Source of the DNA: Parahaliea mediterranea
GTDB taxonomy: Bacteria > Pseudomonadota > Gammaproteobacteria > Pseudomonadales > Halieaceae
Assembly (NCBI RefSeq): GCF_003402235.1
Contig: NZ_QEWO01000003.1
Location: forward strand, 1-64,000
Length of the DNA stretch: 64,000 bases
Reading direction: 5' to 3'
Within the stretch, counting starts at the first letter, position 1. Each line of letters begins with the position of its first letter. The translations under genes and the position numbers were made by a program. Shown here in pieces: positions 44,752-55,089 of this stretch. The notes below the pieces were generated by a model. It saw nothing but the letters and a program-made list of their open reading frames with translations, was not told the origin of the DNA and ran no database searches.

Positions 44752-45021
44752 TTATCGACGCAGACCCAGGCGCTTGATCAGGTCAGCGTAGCGGTTCACA
44801 TCCTTCCGCTTCAGGTAGTCCAGCAGTTTGCGGCGCTGGTTCACCATGCGGATCAGGCCGCGACGGGAGTGGTGATCCTGCTTGTGCTCGGCGAAGTGGT
44901 CCCGGAGCTGCTCGATATTTGCCGTCAGCAGCGCGATCTGTACTTCGGGGGAACCGGTGTCGCCTTCAGCTACCTGGTACTCCTTGACGATTTCTGCTTT
45001 CTTTTCAGCGTTTAAAGCCAT
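44752..45021 (-). CDS. rpsO: 30S ribosomal protein S15
   Basis: An 89-aa ribosomal protein that binds the 16S rRNA central domain and forms bridge B4. Start at 45021 ([16 protein letters not shown]) with GAGGAA upstream; [25 protein letters not shown] and [10 protein letters not shown] are textbook. An upstream in-frame start at 45060 would add 13 atypical residues and is rejected. Confidence 0.98.
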   Translation of the reverse strand: MALNAEKKAEIVKEYQVAEGDTGSPEVQIALLTANIEQLRDHFAEHKQDHHSRRGLIRMVNQRRKLLDYLKRKDVNRYADLIKRLGLRR

Positions 45022-45124
45022 TGCTATTTCCTCAGTTGAATCTGCCTGTGGCAGCAGCACTTACCGCTGCGCGTTCATGAAAGAAGATTGTCCGTGCAGA
45101 TTTACAGACATCTCCGGTTTGCAT

Positions 45125-45147
45125 CACTGTCGACGCTCGCGACGGTG
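45125..45147. terminator. Hairpin between truB and rpsO
   Basis: CACTGTCG (45125-45132) pairs with CGACGGTG (45140-45147) with one G-U pair and a 7-nt loop in the 137-bp gap. It may attenuate transcription from truB into rpsO. Confidence 0.35.
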
Positions 45148-45158
45148 ATATGCCTGTG

Positions 45159-46088
45159 TCACCTCCCGGTGACGATCAGTCGACGGGGCGCCACGCGCCC
45201 GTCGTCCAATATCTCGCCAACACCCAGAAACTCACCGGTCTCCAGAGCGACGCGCACCATACCATTACAGGGCGCATTTGGCACCTGAACGGGCTGGCCC
45301 TGGCGCATGTAGAAGCCGCCGGATTCAGTCAGCTGCACCAGTGGCATGGTGCGCACGGCAGTATCCGCCGGCAGCAGCAACTGGTCCATGTCTGCCAGCC
45401 TGTCGTTCTGCTTCAGGGCCTCCAGCGTGGGCAGGGTGACCGCATCCGCCAGGGTGAAGGGCCCCGCCTTGGTGCGCCGCAGCACACGCACATGGGCGCC
45501 GCAGCCCAGGGCCGCGCCGAGGTCCTCGGCGATGGAGCGCACGTAGGTGCCTTTGCTGCACTCCAGCGCTACATCCACCTCTGCCCTGGGGCCCGGGCGA
45601 AAGGCCAGCACCTCCAGCCGGTGCAAGGTGACCTGGCGCGACCTGCGCTCAACCTCTACGCCCTGCCGGGCCAGCTTGTACAGCGGCTGGCCATCCTGCT
45701 TGATGGCCGAAAACATCGAGGGCACCTGTTCGATCTCGCCGCGAAAGGCTTGCAGCGCCTTGCGCACGGTGGCCTCATCCAGCGCCGAGGCATCCGCCTG
45801 GGCAATCACTTCGCCCTCGGCATCGCCGGTGGCGGTGGCGGTGCCCAGCACAAAGGTGCTCTCGTAGGCCTTGTCTGCATCCAGCAGGAACTGGGAGAAC
45901 TTGGTCGCCTCGCCAAAGCACAGGGGCAGCACCCCGGTGGCCAGCGGGTCCAGGCTGCCGGTATGGCCGGCCTTCGCCGCAAAATACAGGCGCTTGGCCT
46001 GCTGCAGGGCGTGGTTGGAGCTCACGCCGCCGGGCTTGTCCAACACCAGTATGCCGTCCACCGGACGGCCGCGACGACGCCGTGCCAC
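45159..46088 (-). CDS. truB: tRNA pseudouridine-55 synthase
   Basis: A 309-aa enzyme making the universal U55 pseudouridine in tRNA. GTG start overlaps the rbfA stop by one base. Catalytic Asp is in GHTGSLDPLATGVLP; KPGGVSSNHALQ and CSKGTYVRSIAEDLG complete the family marks, and a C-terminal PUA-like part follows. Order infB-rbfA-truB-rpsO-pnp is conserved. Confidence 0.96.
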   Translation of the reverse strand: MARRRRGRPVDGILVLDKPGGVSSNHALQQAKRLYFAAKAGHTGSLDPLATGVLPLCFGEATKFSQFLLDADKAYESTFVLGTATATGDAEGEVIAQADASALDEATVRKALQAFRGEIEQVPSMFSAIKQDGQPLYKLARQGVEVERRSRQVTLHRLEVLAFRPGPRAEVDVALECSKGTYVRSIAEDLGAALGCGAHVRVLRRTKAGPFTLADAVTLPTLEALKQNDRLADMDQLLLPADTAVRTMPLVQLTESGGFYMRQGQPVQVPNAPCNGMVRVALETGEFLGVGEILDDGRVAPRRLIVTGR

Positions 46089-46507
46089 TAGGACGGCTCT
46101 CCGCTGCCGTCTGTGCCGTCGTCCTCTTCGTCGCGCAGGCCGAGCTCGCGGTCGGCATCGGCAGCGCGACGGATCAGGTCTTCCATGTTGCGGCCGTAAC
46201 CCACGCTGCTGTCAAAGTAGAAACGCAGCTGGGGCACCATGCGCATGTTGCTGTCGCGGGACAGCTGCGAGCGCAAAAAGCCCGCCGCCTTGTTCAGCAC
46301 ACCGGCGGTTTCCGCCGCGTCGTCGCTGGAATCCACCCCCAGCCGGGTAAAGAATACCTTGGCGTAGCCGAGGTCGCGGCTGACATCCACGCCGGTGATG
46401 CTCACCATACCCACACGCGGGTCGCGCAGTTCCTGCTGGATCAGGGCGGCCAGTTCGCGCTGCAAGTAATCGGCAACGCGCTGGGTGCGGCTGTATTCCT
46501 TGGCCAT
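46088..46507 (-). CDS. rbfA: Ribosome-binding factor A
   Basis: A 139-aa KH-type factor for late 30S maturation. SRTQRVADYLQRELAALIQQ and DPRVGMVSITGVDVSRDLGY are canonical; the C-terminus is an acidic, probably disordered tail (RDEEDDGTDGSGEPS). It follows infB by 21 bp. Confidence 0.96.
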   Translation of the reverse strand: MAKEYSRTQRVADYLQRELAALIQQELRDPRVGMVSITGVDVSRDLGYAKVFFTRLGVDSSDDAAETAGVLNKAAGFLRSQLSRDSNMRMVPQLRFYFDSSVGYGRNMEDLIRRAADADRELGLRDEEDDGTDGSGEPS

Positions 46508-46528
46508 GTCGGGCAGAGTCGCCGCCCC

Positions 46529-49285
46529 TTACAGGGAGCGGGCGATCTCCTTCACCTCGTACACTTCGATCTGGTCACCGACCTTCACGTCATTGTAGTT
46601 CTTCACGCCGATACCGCACTCCATGCCGTTGCGCACTTCGGCGGCATCGTCCTTGAAGCGGCGCAGGGATTCCAGCTCGCCCTCGTAGATCACCACGTTG
46701 TCGCGCAGTACACGAATCGGCTTGGCGCGGTAGACGGTGCCCTCGGTCACCATGCAGCCGGCGATCAGGCCGAACTTGGGCGAGCGGAACACGTCGCGCA
46801 CTTCGGCGATGCCGACGATTTCCTCGCGCATCTCCGGCGCCAGCATGCCGGACAGGGCCTGCTTCACATCGTCGATCAAATCGTAGATCACGTTGTAGTA
46901 ACGCAGGTCCACGCCCTCGGCCTCGATCAGGCGACGGGCCGAATTGTCGGCGCGCACGTTGAAGCCGAAGATCACCGCGTTGGAGGTCATCGCCAGGGTG
47001 ACGTCGGTTTCGGCGATACCACCGACACCGCCGGAGACGATATTGACCTGCACCTCCTCGTTGCCAAGCTCCAGCAGCGAGGCCTGGATGGCCTCCAGCG
47101 AACCGCGCACGTCGGCCTTGACCACCACGTTGAGGGTCTTCTTCTCGCCGGCGGTCATGCTCTCGAACATGTTGTCGAGCTTGGCCGCCTGCTGGCGCTG
47201 CAGTTTGTTGTCGCGCTGCTTCTCCTGGCGGAAGTCGGCCACTTCGCGGGCGCGCTTCTCGTTCTCCACCACGGCAAACTGGTCGCCCGCATCCGGGGTG
47301 CCATCCAGGCCGAGGATTTCCACCGGGATACTGGGGCCGGCTTCGTTCACCGGCTGGCCGTTCTCGTCCAGCATGGCGCGCACGCGGCCGTACTGCAGGC
47401 CGGCCAGTACGATGTCGCCCTGGCGCAGGGTGCCGCTTTGCACCAGCAGCGAGGCCACCGGGCCGCGGCCCTTGTCCAGGCGGGATTCGATCACGATACC
47501 CTGGGCCGGCACATCGCGCGGCGCCTGCAGTTCCAGCAGTTCGGCCTGCAGCAGCACCGCATCCAGCAGGGCCTCGATGCCCTCGCCGGTATGGGCGGAC
47601 ACGTTGATGAACTGGGTGTCGCCGCCCCACTCCTCGGGAATTACTTCCTTGGCGGACAGCTCGTTCTTGACGCGGTCGGGGTCGGCCCCTTCCTTGTCGA
47701 TTTTGTTCACCGCCACGATCAGCGGCACACCGGCCGCCTTGGCGTGCTGCACGGCTTCTTCGGTCTGGGGCATAACGCCGTCATCGGCCGCCACCACCAG
47801 AATCACGATATCGGTACTCTTGGCACCGCGGGCGCGCATGGCGGTAAAGGCCGCGTGCCCCGGGGTGTCCAGGAAGGAGATCATGCCGTGGCCGGTCTCT
47901 ACGTGGTAGGCACCGATGTGCTGGGTAATGCCGCCGGCCTCGCCAGATGCCACGTGGCTCTTGCGGATATAGTCCAGCAGGGAGGTTTTACCGTGGTCCA
48001 CGTGGCCCATCACGGTCACCACCGGCGCGCGCGGCTCCGGCGTGCCTTCGTGTAGCGACAGGGTTTCCTCCAGCTTCTCTTCCAGCGCGTCGGCGCTGAT
48101 CAGCTTGACGGCGTGGCCCATTTCCTCGACCACCAGGGTCGCGGTGTCCTGGTCGATCATCTGGTTGATGTTCGCCATCACGCCGAGTTTCATCAGCTCC
48201 TTGATGACTTCGCCGGCCTTGACCTTCATCTGCTGGGCCAGGCCCTGCACGGTGATCATGTCGGCCAGCTCCACTTCCTGTACCTGGCGCTCGGTGGGCA
48301 GCTCAAAACCGTGCTTGCCGTGTTCGGCATGGGAGGCCTTGAGCTTGCGGCGACCGCCACGACGGCGGCCAAAGCCGTCGCCTTCGAGGTTGTTCAGGGA
48401 CATGTGGCCGCGCTGCTTGCCACGGCCCGGCGGGCGCTCCAGGCGACCTTTGCCAGCGGACTTGCGACGCTGCTCTTCGTTGCTGCGGGTGCTGGCATCG
48501 GGGGACGGCGCATCGTGCAGGCGCTTGGGGCGCTTGGCTTCTTTCTCTTTCTCGCGCTCGGCACGGGCGGCCGCCTCGGCCTTCTGGCGCTCTTCCTCGG
48601 CTTTTTTGGCCTCGATGGCGCGGCGGCGGGCCTCGGCCTCTTCCGCTTCTTTCTTCTTGCGGCGCTCAGCCGCACGCTGGCGCAGGATTTCGGGGTCCAG
48701 CTCCAGCGGGTCTTCTTTCTTGGGCGCGGGGGCGGGCTCCTGCGCTGCCACCGGCTCGGGTTCGGGCTCCGGCTCGGGGGCCGCTTCCGGCACCGGCGCG
48801 GGCTCTTCGGCGACGGGGGCCTCTTCCACTTCCGGCTCGGGGGCCGCAGCTTCCGGCTCCGGCTCGGCCTCGGCGGCTTGTGCCTCGATGCGCGCGGCTT
48901 CTTCGGCGGCAGCGGCGGCTTCGCGCGCGGCCTGCTCTTCGGCTTCCTGGGCCGCGGCGGCCTCCGCTTCGGCCCGCAGCTCTTCCGGGTCACGCTTGAC
49001 GTAGGTGCGCTTCTTGCGCACTTCGACGTTTACCGTTTTCTTGCCCTGGGAGCCACTGGTGCGCAGGGTGCTGATGGTTTTGCGTTTCAGCGTGATGCGC
49101 TTGGGCGCCTCGGTGGCTTCACCGTGGCTGCGCTTCAGGAAGGTCAGCAGAGTCTGTTTGTCCTCTTCGGACACCGCTTCGTCCGCCGCTTTGTGCGGCA
49201 GACCGGCGTCTTTCATCTGTGTGAGCAAGCGCTCCACGGAGGCATTCACAGTTTCTGCGAGTTGCTGTACTGTCACCTGCGCCAT
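46529..49285 (-). CDS. infB: Translation initiation factor IF-2
   Basis: A 918-aa GTPase that brings fMet-tRNA to the 30S subunit. The N-terminus has an IF2-N domain, then a long Ala/Glu/Pro-rich linker (about 100-290), a second IF2-N element, the G domain from about 420 with [20 protein letters not shown] and NKIDKEGAD, and domains II-IV. Longer than many (E. coli 890) because of the linker, which contains runs of EPEPEPE. It lies 63 bp after nusA. Confidence 0.97.
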   Translation of the reverse strand: MAQVTVQQLAETVNASVERLLTQMKDAGLPHKAADEAVSEEDKQTLLTFLKRSHGEATEAPKRITLKRKTISTLRTSGSQGKKTVNVEVRKKRTYVKRDPEELRAEAEAAAAQEAEEQAAREAAAAAEEAARIEAQAAEAEPEPEAAAPEPEVEEAPVAEEPAPVPEAAPEPEPEPEPVAAQEPAPAPKKEDPLELDPEILRQRAAERRKKKEAEEAEARRRAIEAKKAEEERQKAEAAARAEREKEKEAKRPKRLHDAPSPDASTRSNEEQRRKSAGKGRLERPPGRGKQRGHMSLNNLEGDGFGRRRGGRRKLKASHAEHGKHGFELPTERQVQEVELADMITVQGLAQQMKVKAGEVIKELMKLGVMANINQMIDQDTATLVVEEMGHAVKLISADALEEKLEETLSLHEGTPEPRAPVVTVMGHVDHGKTSLLDYIRKSHVASGEAGGITQHIGAYHVETGHGMISFLDTPGHAAFTAMRARGAKSTDIVILVVAADDGVMPQTEEAVQHAKAAGVPLIVAVNKIDKEGADPDRVKNELSAKEVIPEEWGGDTQFINVSAHTGEGIEALLDAVLLQAELLELQAPRDVPAQGIVIESRLDKGRGPVASLLVQSGTLRQGDIVLAGLQYGRVRAMLDENGQPVNEAGPSIPVEILGLDGTPDAGDQFAVVENEKRAREVADFRQEKQRDNKLQRQQAAKLDNMFESMTAGEKKTLNVVVKADVRGSLEAIQASLLELGNEEVQVNIVSGGVGGIAETDVTLAMTSNAVIFGFNVRADNSARRLIEAEGVDLRYYNVIYDLIDDVKQALSGMLAPEMREEIVGIAEVRDVFRSPKFGLIAGCMVTEGTVYRAKPIRVLRDNVVIYEGELESLRRFKDDAAEVRNGMECGIGVKNYNDVKVGDQIEVYEVKEIARSL

Positions 49286-49348
49286 TCAATAATCTCCTTA
49301 AATCCCGTTTCCCAGTCTGCCCAATGCCGTGCCACTGTTGCCGTGGTC

Positions 49349-50842
49349 TTACTCGGCGTCCTCCGCAAACCAGGGTGCGCGGGCGGTCATAATCAATTCA
49401 CCGGCGCGCTCTTCTGTCATTTCCGGGATATCCATCAGGTCTTCCACACCCAGTTCCGCCAGATCTTCCATGGTGATCACTTCACGGCTGGCCAGAATGT
49501 AGGCCAGGTGGCGATCCATGCCGTCCATGTTCAGCAGATCTTCAGCGGGCTCATGGGCGCCCAGCTCTTCCTCGGACGCAATCGCCTGGGTCAGCAGCGC
49601 GTCCTTGGCACGGGCGCGCAGTTCCTCGGCGATGTCCTCGTCAAAGCCCTCTACCGCAATCATTTCTTCCAGCGGTACGTAGGCTACTTCCTCGAGGGTG
49701 GTAAAGCCCTCTTCCACCAGGATCTCGGCGACTTCCTCGTCGACATCCAGTTGTTCCATAAAGGCCTGGATCACCTCGCCGGATTCGGCCTCGTGTTTCT
49801 CGGCCGCTTCCTCGGTGCTCATCACGTTGATGGTCCAGCCGGTCAGCTCGCTGGCCAGGCGCACGTTCTGGCCGGAGCGGCCAATGGCCTGGGCCAGGTT
49901 GTCCTCGGACACGGCGACATCCATGGTGCCGCTGTCCTCGTCCATCACGATGGACTCCACCTCGGCCGGGGCCATGGCGTTGATCACCAGCTGGGCGGGG
50001 TTGTCGTCCCACAGCACGATGTCCACGCGCTCGTTGTCCAGTTCGTTGGACACGGCCTGCACGCGGGAGCCGCGCATGCCGACACAGGCGCCGACCGGGT
50101 CGATGCGCTGGTCGTTGGTTTTTACCGCGATTTTGGCGCGCGAGCCCGGGTCGCGGGCGGCGGCGCGAATCTGGATGACTTCCTCGGAAATCTCCGGCAC
50201 TTCAATCTTGAACAGCTCAATCAGCATCTCCGGGCAGGCGCGGCTCAGAATGAGCTGCGGGCCGCGGGTTTCGGTGCTGATTTCTTTCAGTACGGCGCGC
50301 ACCCGGTCGTTGACGCGGAAGGTTTCGCGGCCCACCAGCTGGTCGCGGGGCAGCAGGCCCTCGGCGTTGTTGCCAAGGTCCACAATCACGTTGTCGCGGG
50401 TCACTTTCTTGACGCTGCCGGCCACCAGTTCGCCGACGCGATCCATGTACTGTTCCACCACCTGGGCGCGCTCGGCGTCGCGCACACGCTGCACAATCAC
50501 CTGCTTGGCGGTCTGGGCGGCAATGCGGCCAAAGCCGACGTTCTCCACCTGCTCTTCGTAGATGTCGCCGGGCTTCAGGCCCGGGTCTTTCTCGGCGGCT
50601 TCCTCGGTGGTGAACTGGGTACCCAGCAGGGCCATTTCATCGTCGGGCACCACCAGCCAGCGGCGGATGGTTTCGTAATCGCCGGTTTTGCGATCGATGG
50701 TGACCTGAATGTCCGCTTCCTCGTCGTAGCGCTTTTTGGTCGCTGTCGCCAGTGCCAGCTCAATCGCCTCGAAAATGATGTCCTCGGAGACACCTTTCTC
50801 GTTCGAGACGGCTTCCGCCACCATCAGGATTTCCTTCGTCAT
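49349..50842 (-). CDS. nusA: Transcription termination/antitermination factor NusA
   Basis: A 497-aa factor. N-terminal RNA-polymerase-binding domain (1-125), S1 (about 135-200), KH1 and KH2 (about 205-345; [32 protein letters not shown]) and two acidic helix-hairpin-helix repeats at the C-terminus. Start at 50842 ([17 protein letters not shown]) follows rimP by one base. Confidence 0.97.
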   Translation of the reverse strand: MTKEILMVAEAVSNEKGVSEDIIFEAIELALATATKKRYDEEADIQVTIDRKTGDYETIRRWLVVPDDEMALLGTQFTTEEAAEKDPGLKPGDIYEEQVENVGFGRIAAQTAKQVIVQRVRDAERAQVVEQYMDRVGELVAGSVKKVTRDNVIVDLGNNAEGLLPRDQLVGRETFRVNDRVRAVLKEISTETRGPQLILSRACPEMLIELFKIEVPEISEEVIQIRAAARDPGSRAKIAVKTNDQRIDPVGACVGMRGSRVQAVSNELDNERVDIVLWDDNPAQLVINAMAPAEVESIVMDEDSGTMDVAVSEDNLAQAIGRSGQNVRLASELTGWTINVMSTEEAAEKHEAESGEVIQAFMEQLDVDEEVAEILVEEGFTTLEEVAYVPLEEMIAVEGFDEDIAEELRARAKDALLTQAIASEEELGAHEPAEDLLNMDGMDRHLAYILASREVITMEDLAELGVEDLMDIPEMTEERAGELIMTARAPWFAEDAE

Positions 50843-50843
50843 C

Positions 50844-51326
50844 TCAAGCCTCGCTTGTTCGATCACTGCCCGCCAGGCGGGGTTGAATACGCGCTTTTTC
50901 GATTGCGCCGTGGGGCAACAGGTATTCGTGGTCGTCCACCTGGACCACCACGTCTTCGCCCTCGACTCCCTTCAGGGTTCCCTTGAATTTACGGCGCCCG
51001 TCAAAGGGGCGGCGCAAACGCAACTCTATCCACTCGCCGACATAGGGCAGGTACTGCTCGAGCTTGAACAGCAGCCGGTCCACACCCGGGGACGACACCT
51101 CCAGGGTGTACTCGCCGGCAATCGGGTCTTCCACGTCCAGCACGCCGCTGACGTGGTGACTGACAGTGGCGCAGTCTTCCACGCCAATGCCCTGCTCGCT
51201 CTCGATATAAATGCGCAATACCGTATGACGGCCCTGTGACAGGTACTCGATACCCCACAGCTCAAAGCCCAGCGCCTCCACAGAGGGCGCCAGCAGCTGC
51301 TGGAGTTCCTGTTCCTTTGTCGCCAT
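50844..51326 (-). CDS. rimP: Ribosome maturation factor RimP
   Basis: A 160-aa factor for 30S assembly. Blocks [39 protein letters not shown] and [12 protein letters not shown] are canonical. ATG at 51326 has GGGAG 10 nt upstream. It is the first protein gene of the operon after the fMet tRNA. Confidence 0.96.
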   Translation of the reverse strand: MATKEQELQQLLAPSVEALGFELWGIEYLSQGRHTVLRIYIESEQGIGVEDCATVSHHVSGVLDVEDPIAGEYTLEVSSPGVDRLLFKLEQYLPYVGEWIELRLRRPFDGRRKFKGTLKGVEGEDVVVQVDDHEYLLPHGAIEKARIQPRLAGSDRTSEA

Positions 51327-51371
51327 TGGCAAGTTGCTCCCACCGGCTGGCCGGTACTTTTTCGCAGATAC

Positions 51372-51397
51372 GAAAAAGCCCCTGAAAAGGGGCTTTC
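51372..51397 (-). terminator. Intrinsic terminator between fMet tRNA and rimP
   Basis: AAAGCCCCT (51375-51383) and AGGGGCTTT (51388-51396) form a 9-bp stem with minus-strand T5 after it. Partial read-through must supply rimP-nusA-infB, as in E. coli metY operons. Confidence 0.8.
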
Positions 51398-51400
51398 CGA

Positions 51401-51434
51401 ACGTATCACCTAGATTAAGGAGCGGGTGATACGT
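51401..51434 (-). repeat. 10-bp inverted repeat directly after the tRNA
   Basis: ACGTATCACC (51401-51410) and GGTGATACGT (51425-51434) are perfect complements separated by 14 nt, ending 4 nt from the mature tRNA 3' end. It may guide 3' processing or protect the downstream mRNA. Confidence 0.65.
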
Positions 51435-51437
51435 AAT

Positions 51438-51514
<77 letters not shown>

Positions 51515-51595
51515 TCAATACTTCCTCGCTGTGAAGGCCCCTTGGCGCTTCACCTCAGGCTGCGTTGTTGCTGCTGCCTGAATTCGAGGGTGTGC

Positions 51596-51624
51596 ATTAT
51601 AGGTACGGCCCCCATGGTGGTCAA
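51596..51624 (-). promoter_or_regulatory. Sigma-70 promoter of the fMet tRNA-rimP-nusA operon
   Basis: On the minus strand TTGACC (51624-51619), exactly 17 nt, then a perfect TATAAT (51601-51596), about 80 bp upstream of the tRNA. It is the best sigma-70 match in the window. Confidence 0.9.
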
Positions 51625-51651
51625 CCGGGCGCACCCATTTAATTTCATTAT

Positions 51652-52647
51652 TTATTGCGGGGCGCTCACGCGCTGCTCAATGGCGCCAAAAATCGATTGC
51701 CCGGCACCATCGCGCATCTCGATGCGCACGGTGTCGCCATACTGCATGAAGGCGGTTTGCGGCTTGCCCTGCTGGATGGTTTCGATCATCCGGATCTCGG
51801 CGATGCAGCTGTAGCCGAGCCCACCCTCGCTCACCGGCCGCCCGGGGCTGCCATCGGCATCTTTATTGGACACAGTGCCAGAGCCAATGATGGTGCCGGC
51901 ACCCAGCGGCCGGGTTTTTGCCGCGTGGGCCACCAGGGTCGGGAAGTCGAAGGTCATGTCCACCCCGGCATTGGCCTTGCCGAAGGGCGCGCCGTTGTAG
52001 CTCACCAATAAAGGCAGGTGCAGGCGGCCGTCGTTCCAGGCACCACCCAGCGCGTCCGGCGTCACGCACACGGGGCTGAAGGCGCTGGAGGGCTTGGACT
52101 GGAAAAAGCCGAAGCCCTTGCCCAGTTCACCGGGAATCAGGTTGCGCAGGGACACATCGTTCACCAGCATCACCAGGCGAATGGCGGCGGCGGCCTGCGC
52201 CGGGGTGGCGCCCATGGGCACATCGCCGGTAACCACGGCAATCTCGCCCTCGAAGTCGATGCCCCAGTCGGTGCTGGCCATGACGATGGGCTCGCGGGGG
52301 CCGAGGAAGGTGTCGGAGCCGCCCTGGTACATCAGCGGGTCGCTCCAGAAGCTCTGGGGCATCTCGGCGCCGCGGGCCTTGCGCACCAGCTCCACATGGT
52401 TCACATAGGCGGAGCCGTCGGCCCATTGGTAGGCACGCGGCAGCGGCGAGGCGCAGGTACTCTCGTCGAAGGGTTCACCTTCGCCGGCATTGACCCGGCC
52501 AGCCAGCGACTGCAATGCCGGCTCGGCGTCGGCCCAGTTATCCAGGGCAGCTTGCAGGGTCATGTTGGCGGCCAGCTGGCGCGCCAGGTCATCCGATACC
52601 ACAACCAGGGCGCCGTCGCGCCCCGCCTTCAATGATGCGAGCTTCAC
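51652..52647 (-). CDS. Fumarylacetoacetate hydrolase family protein
   Basis: A 331-aa FAH-fold enzyme that would cleave fumarylacetoacetate to fumarate and acetoacetate, the last step of tyrosine catabolism. Metal ligands lie in DWGIDFEGEIAVVTGD and the VNDVSLRN block; GSGTVSNKD and DTVRIEM are also typical. It ends the hppD-VOC-FAH operon. Length fits bacterial FahA of this type; a related acylpyruvate hydrolase role cannot be excluded. Confidence 0.88.
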   Translation of the reverse strand: MKLASLKAGRDGALVVVSDDLARQLAANMTLQAALDNWADAEPALQSLAGRVNAGEGEPFDESTCASPLPRAYQWADGSAYVNHVELVRKARGAEMPQSFWSDPLMYQGGSDTFLGPREPIVMASTDWGIDFEGEIAVVTGDVPMGATPAQAAAAIRLVMLVNDVSLRNLIPGELGKGFGFFQSKPSSAFSPVCVTPDALGGAWNDGRLHLPLLVSYNGAPFGKANAGVDMTFDFPTLVAHAAKTRPLGAGTIIGSGTVSNKDADGSPGRPVSEGGLGYSCIAEIRMIETIQQGKPQTAFMQYGDTVRIEMRDGAGQSIFGAIEQRVSAPQ

Positions 52648-52674
52648 AGTATCCTCCTTGGGTGATATTGGGTG

Positions 52675-53214
52675 TTATTCAGTGTCGTCCTGGCGCTCAT
52701 GCAGCCAGGCGGCGTGGCGCGGCGCCCGCTTGGTGCGCGACCACTCCTCTATCATGGCGGGCGCCACTTCCCGCAGCTGCTCCAGATCCCCGGGCCGGTC
52801 GATATTGGCGGCCAACTCCAGGCGGTGGCCATTGGGGTCAAAGAAATAGATGGACTTGAAGATACCGTGATGGGTTGGCCCCACCACGTCCAGCCCTTCG
52901 GCTTCAACCTTCGCCTTGGCGGCCAGCAGTTCCTCCACCGAGCCCAGCTCAAAGGCTATGTGCTGCACCCAGTCCGGGGTGGCGGCATCGCGCCCCATGG
53001 CGGGGGAATTCGGCAGTTCGAAGAAGGCCAGCACATTGCCCATGCCGGCATCCAGGAAAATGTGCATGTAAGGATCCGGCGCGCCGGTGGAGGGCACCTC
53101 GTTCTCGGCAATGGCCAGCACCAGGTCCATGTCCATCACCCGCTTGTAGAAGTCCACCGTTTCCTTTGCGTCATTACAACGGTAGGCCACGTGGTGAATT
53201 TTGCGAATGTTCAT
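52675..53214 (-). CDS. VOC (glyoxalase/dioxygenase-fold) protein
   Basis: A 179-aa VOC protein from the ATG at 53214 (GGGAGG ribosome-binding site). HHVAYRCNDAKETVDFY and DPNGHRLELAA carry the usual His and Glu metal positions. Located between hppD and FAH, it may act on a tyrosine-pathway intermediate, for instance as an isomerase or ring-cleavage-like dioxygenase. No homogentisate dioxygenase or maleylacetoacetate isomerase gene is present beside it. The specific reaction is not established. Confidence 0.8.
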   Translation of the reverse strand: MNIRKIHHVAYRCNDAKETVDFYKRVMDMDLVLAIAENEVPSTGAPDPYMHIFLDAGMGNVLAFFELPNSPAMGRDAATPDWVQHIAFELGSVEELLAAKAKVEAEGLDVVGPTHHGIFKSIYFFDPNGHRLELAANIDRPGDLEQLREVAPAMIEEWSRTKRAPRHAAWLHERQDDTE

Positions 53215-53230
53215 GGCAGCGCCTCCCGGC

Positions 53231-54343
53231 TCAACCTGTCTGTTTTGCGTCGCTGGTGCTGTTGGTGCTATCGTCGCCGCCAATCACGCCCCGGGCCAGT
53301 TGGTCGCGCTCGATGGATTCGAACAGGGCCTTGAAGTTGCCCTCGCCAAAGCCTTCATCTTCCTTGCGCTGAATGAACTCGAAGAACACCGGCCCCAGCA
53401 GGTTGGCCGAGAATATCTGTAACAGCAGGCGCGGCTGGCCACCCTCGGTGGTGCCATCCAGCAAAATGCCGCGCTGTTGCAATTCGGCGGCGGGCTCGCC
53501 GTGGCCCGGCAGGCGCTCGTCCAGCATGTCGTAGTAGGTGGCCGGTGGCGCGGGCATGAATTCAAGGCCCGCAGCCTTGAGTTTGTCGTAGCAGGCCAGC
53601 AGGTCGTCGCAGGCAAAGGCAATGTGCTGGATGCCCTCGCCGTTGTAGGCCATCAGGTATTCCTCGATCTGGCCGCCGCCCTTGGCTTCTTCGTTGAGGG
53701 GAATGCGGATTTTGCCGTCGGGGGCCGTCATCGCCTTGGACAGCAGGCCGGTGTATTCCCCTTTGATGTCGAAGTAACGGATTTCGCGGAAGTTGAACAG
53801 GTCCTCGTAATAGGAGGCCCAGTAGTCCATGCGCCCGCGGTACACATTGTGGGTGAGGTGATCCAGAGTATGGAAGCCGTGGCCGGCGGGCTTGCGCTCC
53901 ACCCCGTCCAGCCAGTGGAAGTCGATATCGTAGATGCTGCGACCTTCTTCGTAGCGGTCGATCAGGTAGAGGATGGCGCCGCCGATACCCTTGATGGCCG
54001 GCAGGCGCAGCTCCATGGGGCCGGTGTCCACCTGGATCGGCTGGGCGCCGTTGTCCAGCGCGCGGTTGTAAGCGGCGGTGGCGTCCTTGACCCGAAAAGC
54101 CATGCCACACGCGCCGGCGCCGTGCTCGCGGGCGTAGTACCAGGCGTGGCTTTTGGGTTCGTAATTGGTGATGAAGTTGATGTCACCCTGGCGCCACAGG
54201 CTGACGTCCTTGGTGCGGTGCTGCGCCACCCGGGCAAAGCCCATCATCTCAAAAACCGGCTCCAGCACGCCCTTCTCCGGCGCGGTGAACTCCACGAACT
54301 CGAAGCCATCGAGGCCCATGGGGTTGTCAAACAGGTCTGCCAT
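53231..54343 (-). CDS. hppD: 4-Hydroxyphenylpyruvate dioxygenase
   Basis: A 370-aa Fe(II) enzyme converting 4-hydroxyphenylpyruvate to homogentisate. The C-terminal half carries the iron ligands: His in [10 protein letters not shown], His in [12 protein letters not shown] and Glu in [12 protein letters not shown]. Start at 54343 behind [29 protein letters not shown] is the standard opening. First gene of the tyrosine operon, with a well-defined promoter overlapping a palindrome. Confidence 0.95.
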   Translation of the reverse strand: MADLFDNPMGLDGFEFVEFTAPEKGVLEPVFEMMGFARVAQHRTKDVSLWRQGDINFITNYEPKSHAWYYAREHGAGACGMAFRVKDATAAYNRALDNGAQPIQVDTGPMELRLPAIKGIGGAILYLIDRYEEGRSIYDIDFHWLDGVERKPAGHGFHTLDHLTHNVYRGRMDYWASYYEDLFNFREIRYFDIKGEYTGLLSKAMTAPDGKIRIPLNEEAKGGGQIEEYLMAYNGEGIQHIAFACDDLLACYDKLKAAGLEFMPAPPATYYDMLDERLPGHGEPAAELQQRGILLDGTTEGGQPRLLLQIFSANLLGPVFFEFIQRKEDEGFGEGNFKALFESIERDQLARGVIGGDDSTNSTSDAKQTG

Positions 54344-54401
54344 TTCTCCCTCCGCTATCTGTTGCACAGGCGCATTGGGCGCACCCGTTCAGTTTGCGGA
54401 G

Positions 54402-54430
54402 AGTATAGGCACCCACCCAGATGGTTGCAA
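54402..54430 (-). promoter_or_regulatory. Sigma-70 promoter of hppD
   Basis: TTGCAA (54430-54425), 17-nt spacer, TATACT (54407-54402) on the minus strand, 60 bp before the hppD start. Confidence 0.75.
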
Positions 54431-54449
54431 ATGCAACTATATGGGTGGG
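54412..54449. promoter_or_regulatory. Two-tier palindrome overlapping the hppD promoter
   Basis: A 38-bp palindrome centred at 54430.5: outer arms CCCACCCA (54412-54419) and TGGGTGGG (54442-54449), inner arms GTTGCA (54424-54429) and TGCAAC (54432-54437). It covers the -35 box and most of the spacer, the place for repressor action. The inner GTTGCA-N2-TGCAAC resembles operators of MarR-type regulators; no regulator gene is adjacent. Confidence 0.65.
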
Positions 54450-54491
54450 CGCCGGTCGGGCATGGCTCGCGCCCCGGTGGCGCGGGCCTGG

Positions 54492-54836
54492 CTAGCTGTT
54501 TTTACGGAACTGGCGCAGCTCCCGATTGAACTGGGCCGCCACCCGCTCCATGCCGTCGATGGTTTCGTTGCGCTTTTTAATATAGGTGGGCGAACCGTTG
54601 GACCCGGAGTCCTCCAGGCAGGCGATATAGGCTTCGCCGCTGCTCACGTACTCCTTAACAGCCTTTTGCACCGCGGCCATTTCGGATTCCGAGGCGGCGC
54701 TGCCGTCGGGAATGCTGGCAGCAAACACCGGCTCGCTGCAGGCCAGCGCCTTGGAGGTCATCAGGGAAACAGCCAGCGCCACTGCAGCGGCGCCGCCGGT
54801 GCCCGCACTGCGGGAATGGCGATTTTGCATTTTCAT
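54492..54836 (-). CDS. Small secreted protein of unknown function
   Basis: A 114-aa protein from the ATG at 54836 (AGGAG 6 nt upstream). It has a twin-basic n-region and hydrophobic core, with cleavage likely after SKALA, giving a mature ~80-aa chain starting CSEPVF. It contains two Cys (a likely disulfide) and a helical ASESEMAAVQKAVKEYVSSG segment. The pattern with IPDG and YIACLED recurs in conserved hypothetical periplasmic proteins; no function is known. Confidence 0.68.
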   Translation of the reverse strand: MKMQNRHSRSAGTGGAAAVALAVSLMTSKALACSEPVFAASIPDGSAASESEMAAVQKAVKEYVSSGEAYIACLEDSGSNGSPTYIKKRNETIDGMERVAAQFNRELRQFRKNS

Positions 54837-55089
54837 GTCTTCTCCTGGGAGTCTGGGGCTTCGGGTGACGGCCCGGGCCACCGCGCAGCAGAACGACCAC
54901 GCCCGGCAGCGGCACCGCGCTGTCTACTGCTCTATCGGCGGCGGGGAGAAAACCTTGAGGGGGATGGTGGGGATGCGTTACTTAAATACCACAGCCTGGA
55001 CAACCCGCTGCGCGGCAGGTGACCGCCACGGCGTGCAGCACTGAGTGGGCGGGCCCTAGCGACCCACGCTAACAGCTTTGGATGGCGCC
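54837..55089. other. Intergenic region before the toxin-antitoxin module
   Basis: About 250 bp without a supported gene. It includes a tract ending near 54960 that resembles coding DNA only in shadow frames. No repeat or attachment site is visible. Confidence 0.5.

Noticed and set aside
42700-45015. 771-codon plus-strand frame opposite pnp and rpsO
   Set aside because: Antisense artefact of codon bias; pnp and rpsO are certain.
48113-50986. 957-codon open frame on the plus strand opposite infB and nusA
   Set aside because: It is a shadow of high-G+C genes with well-defined products on the other strand; its translation is low-complexity Leu/Gly/His with no domain.
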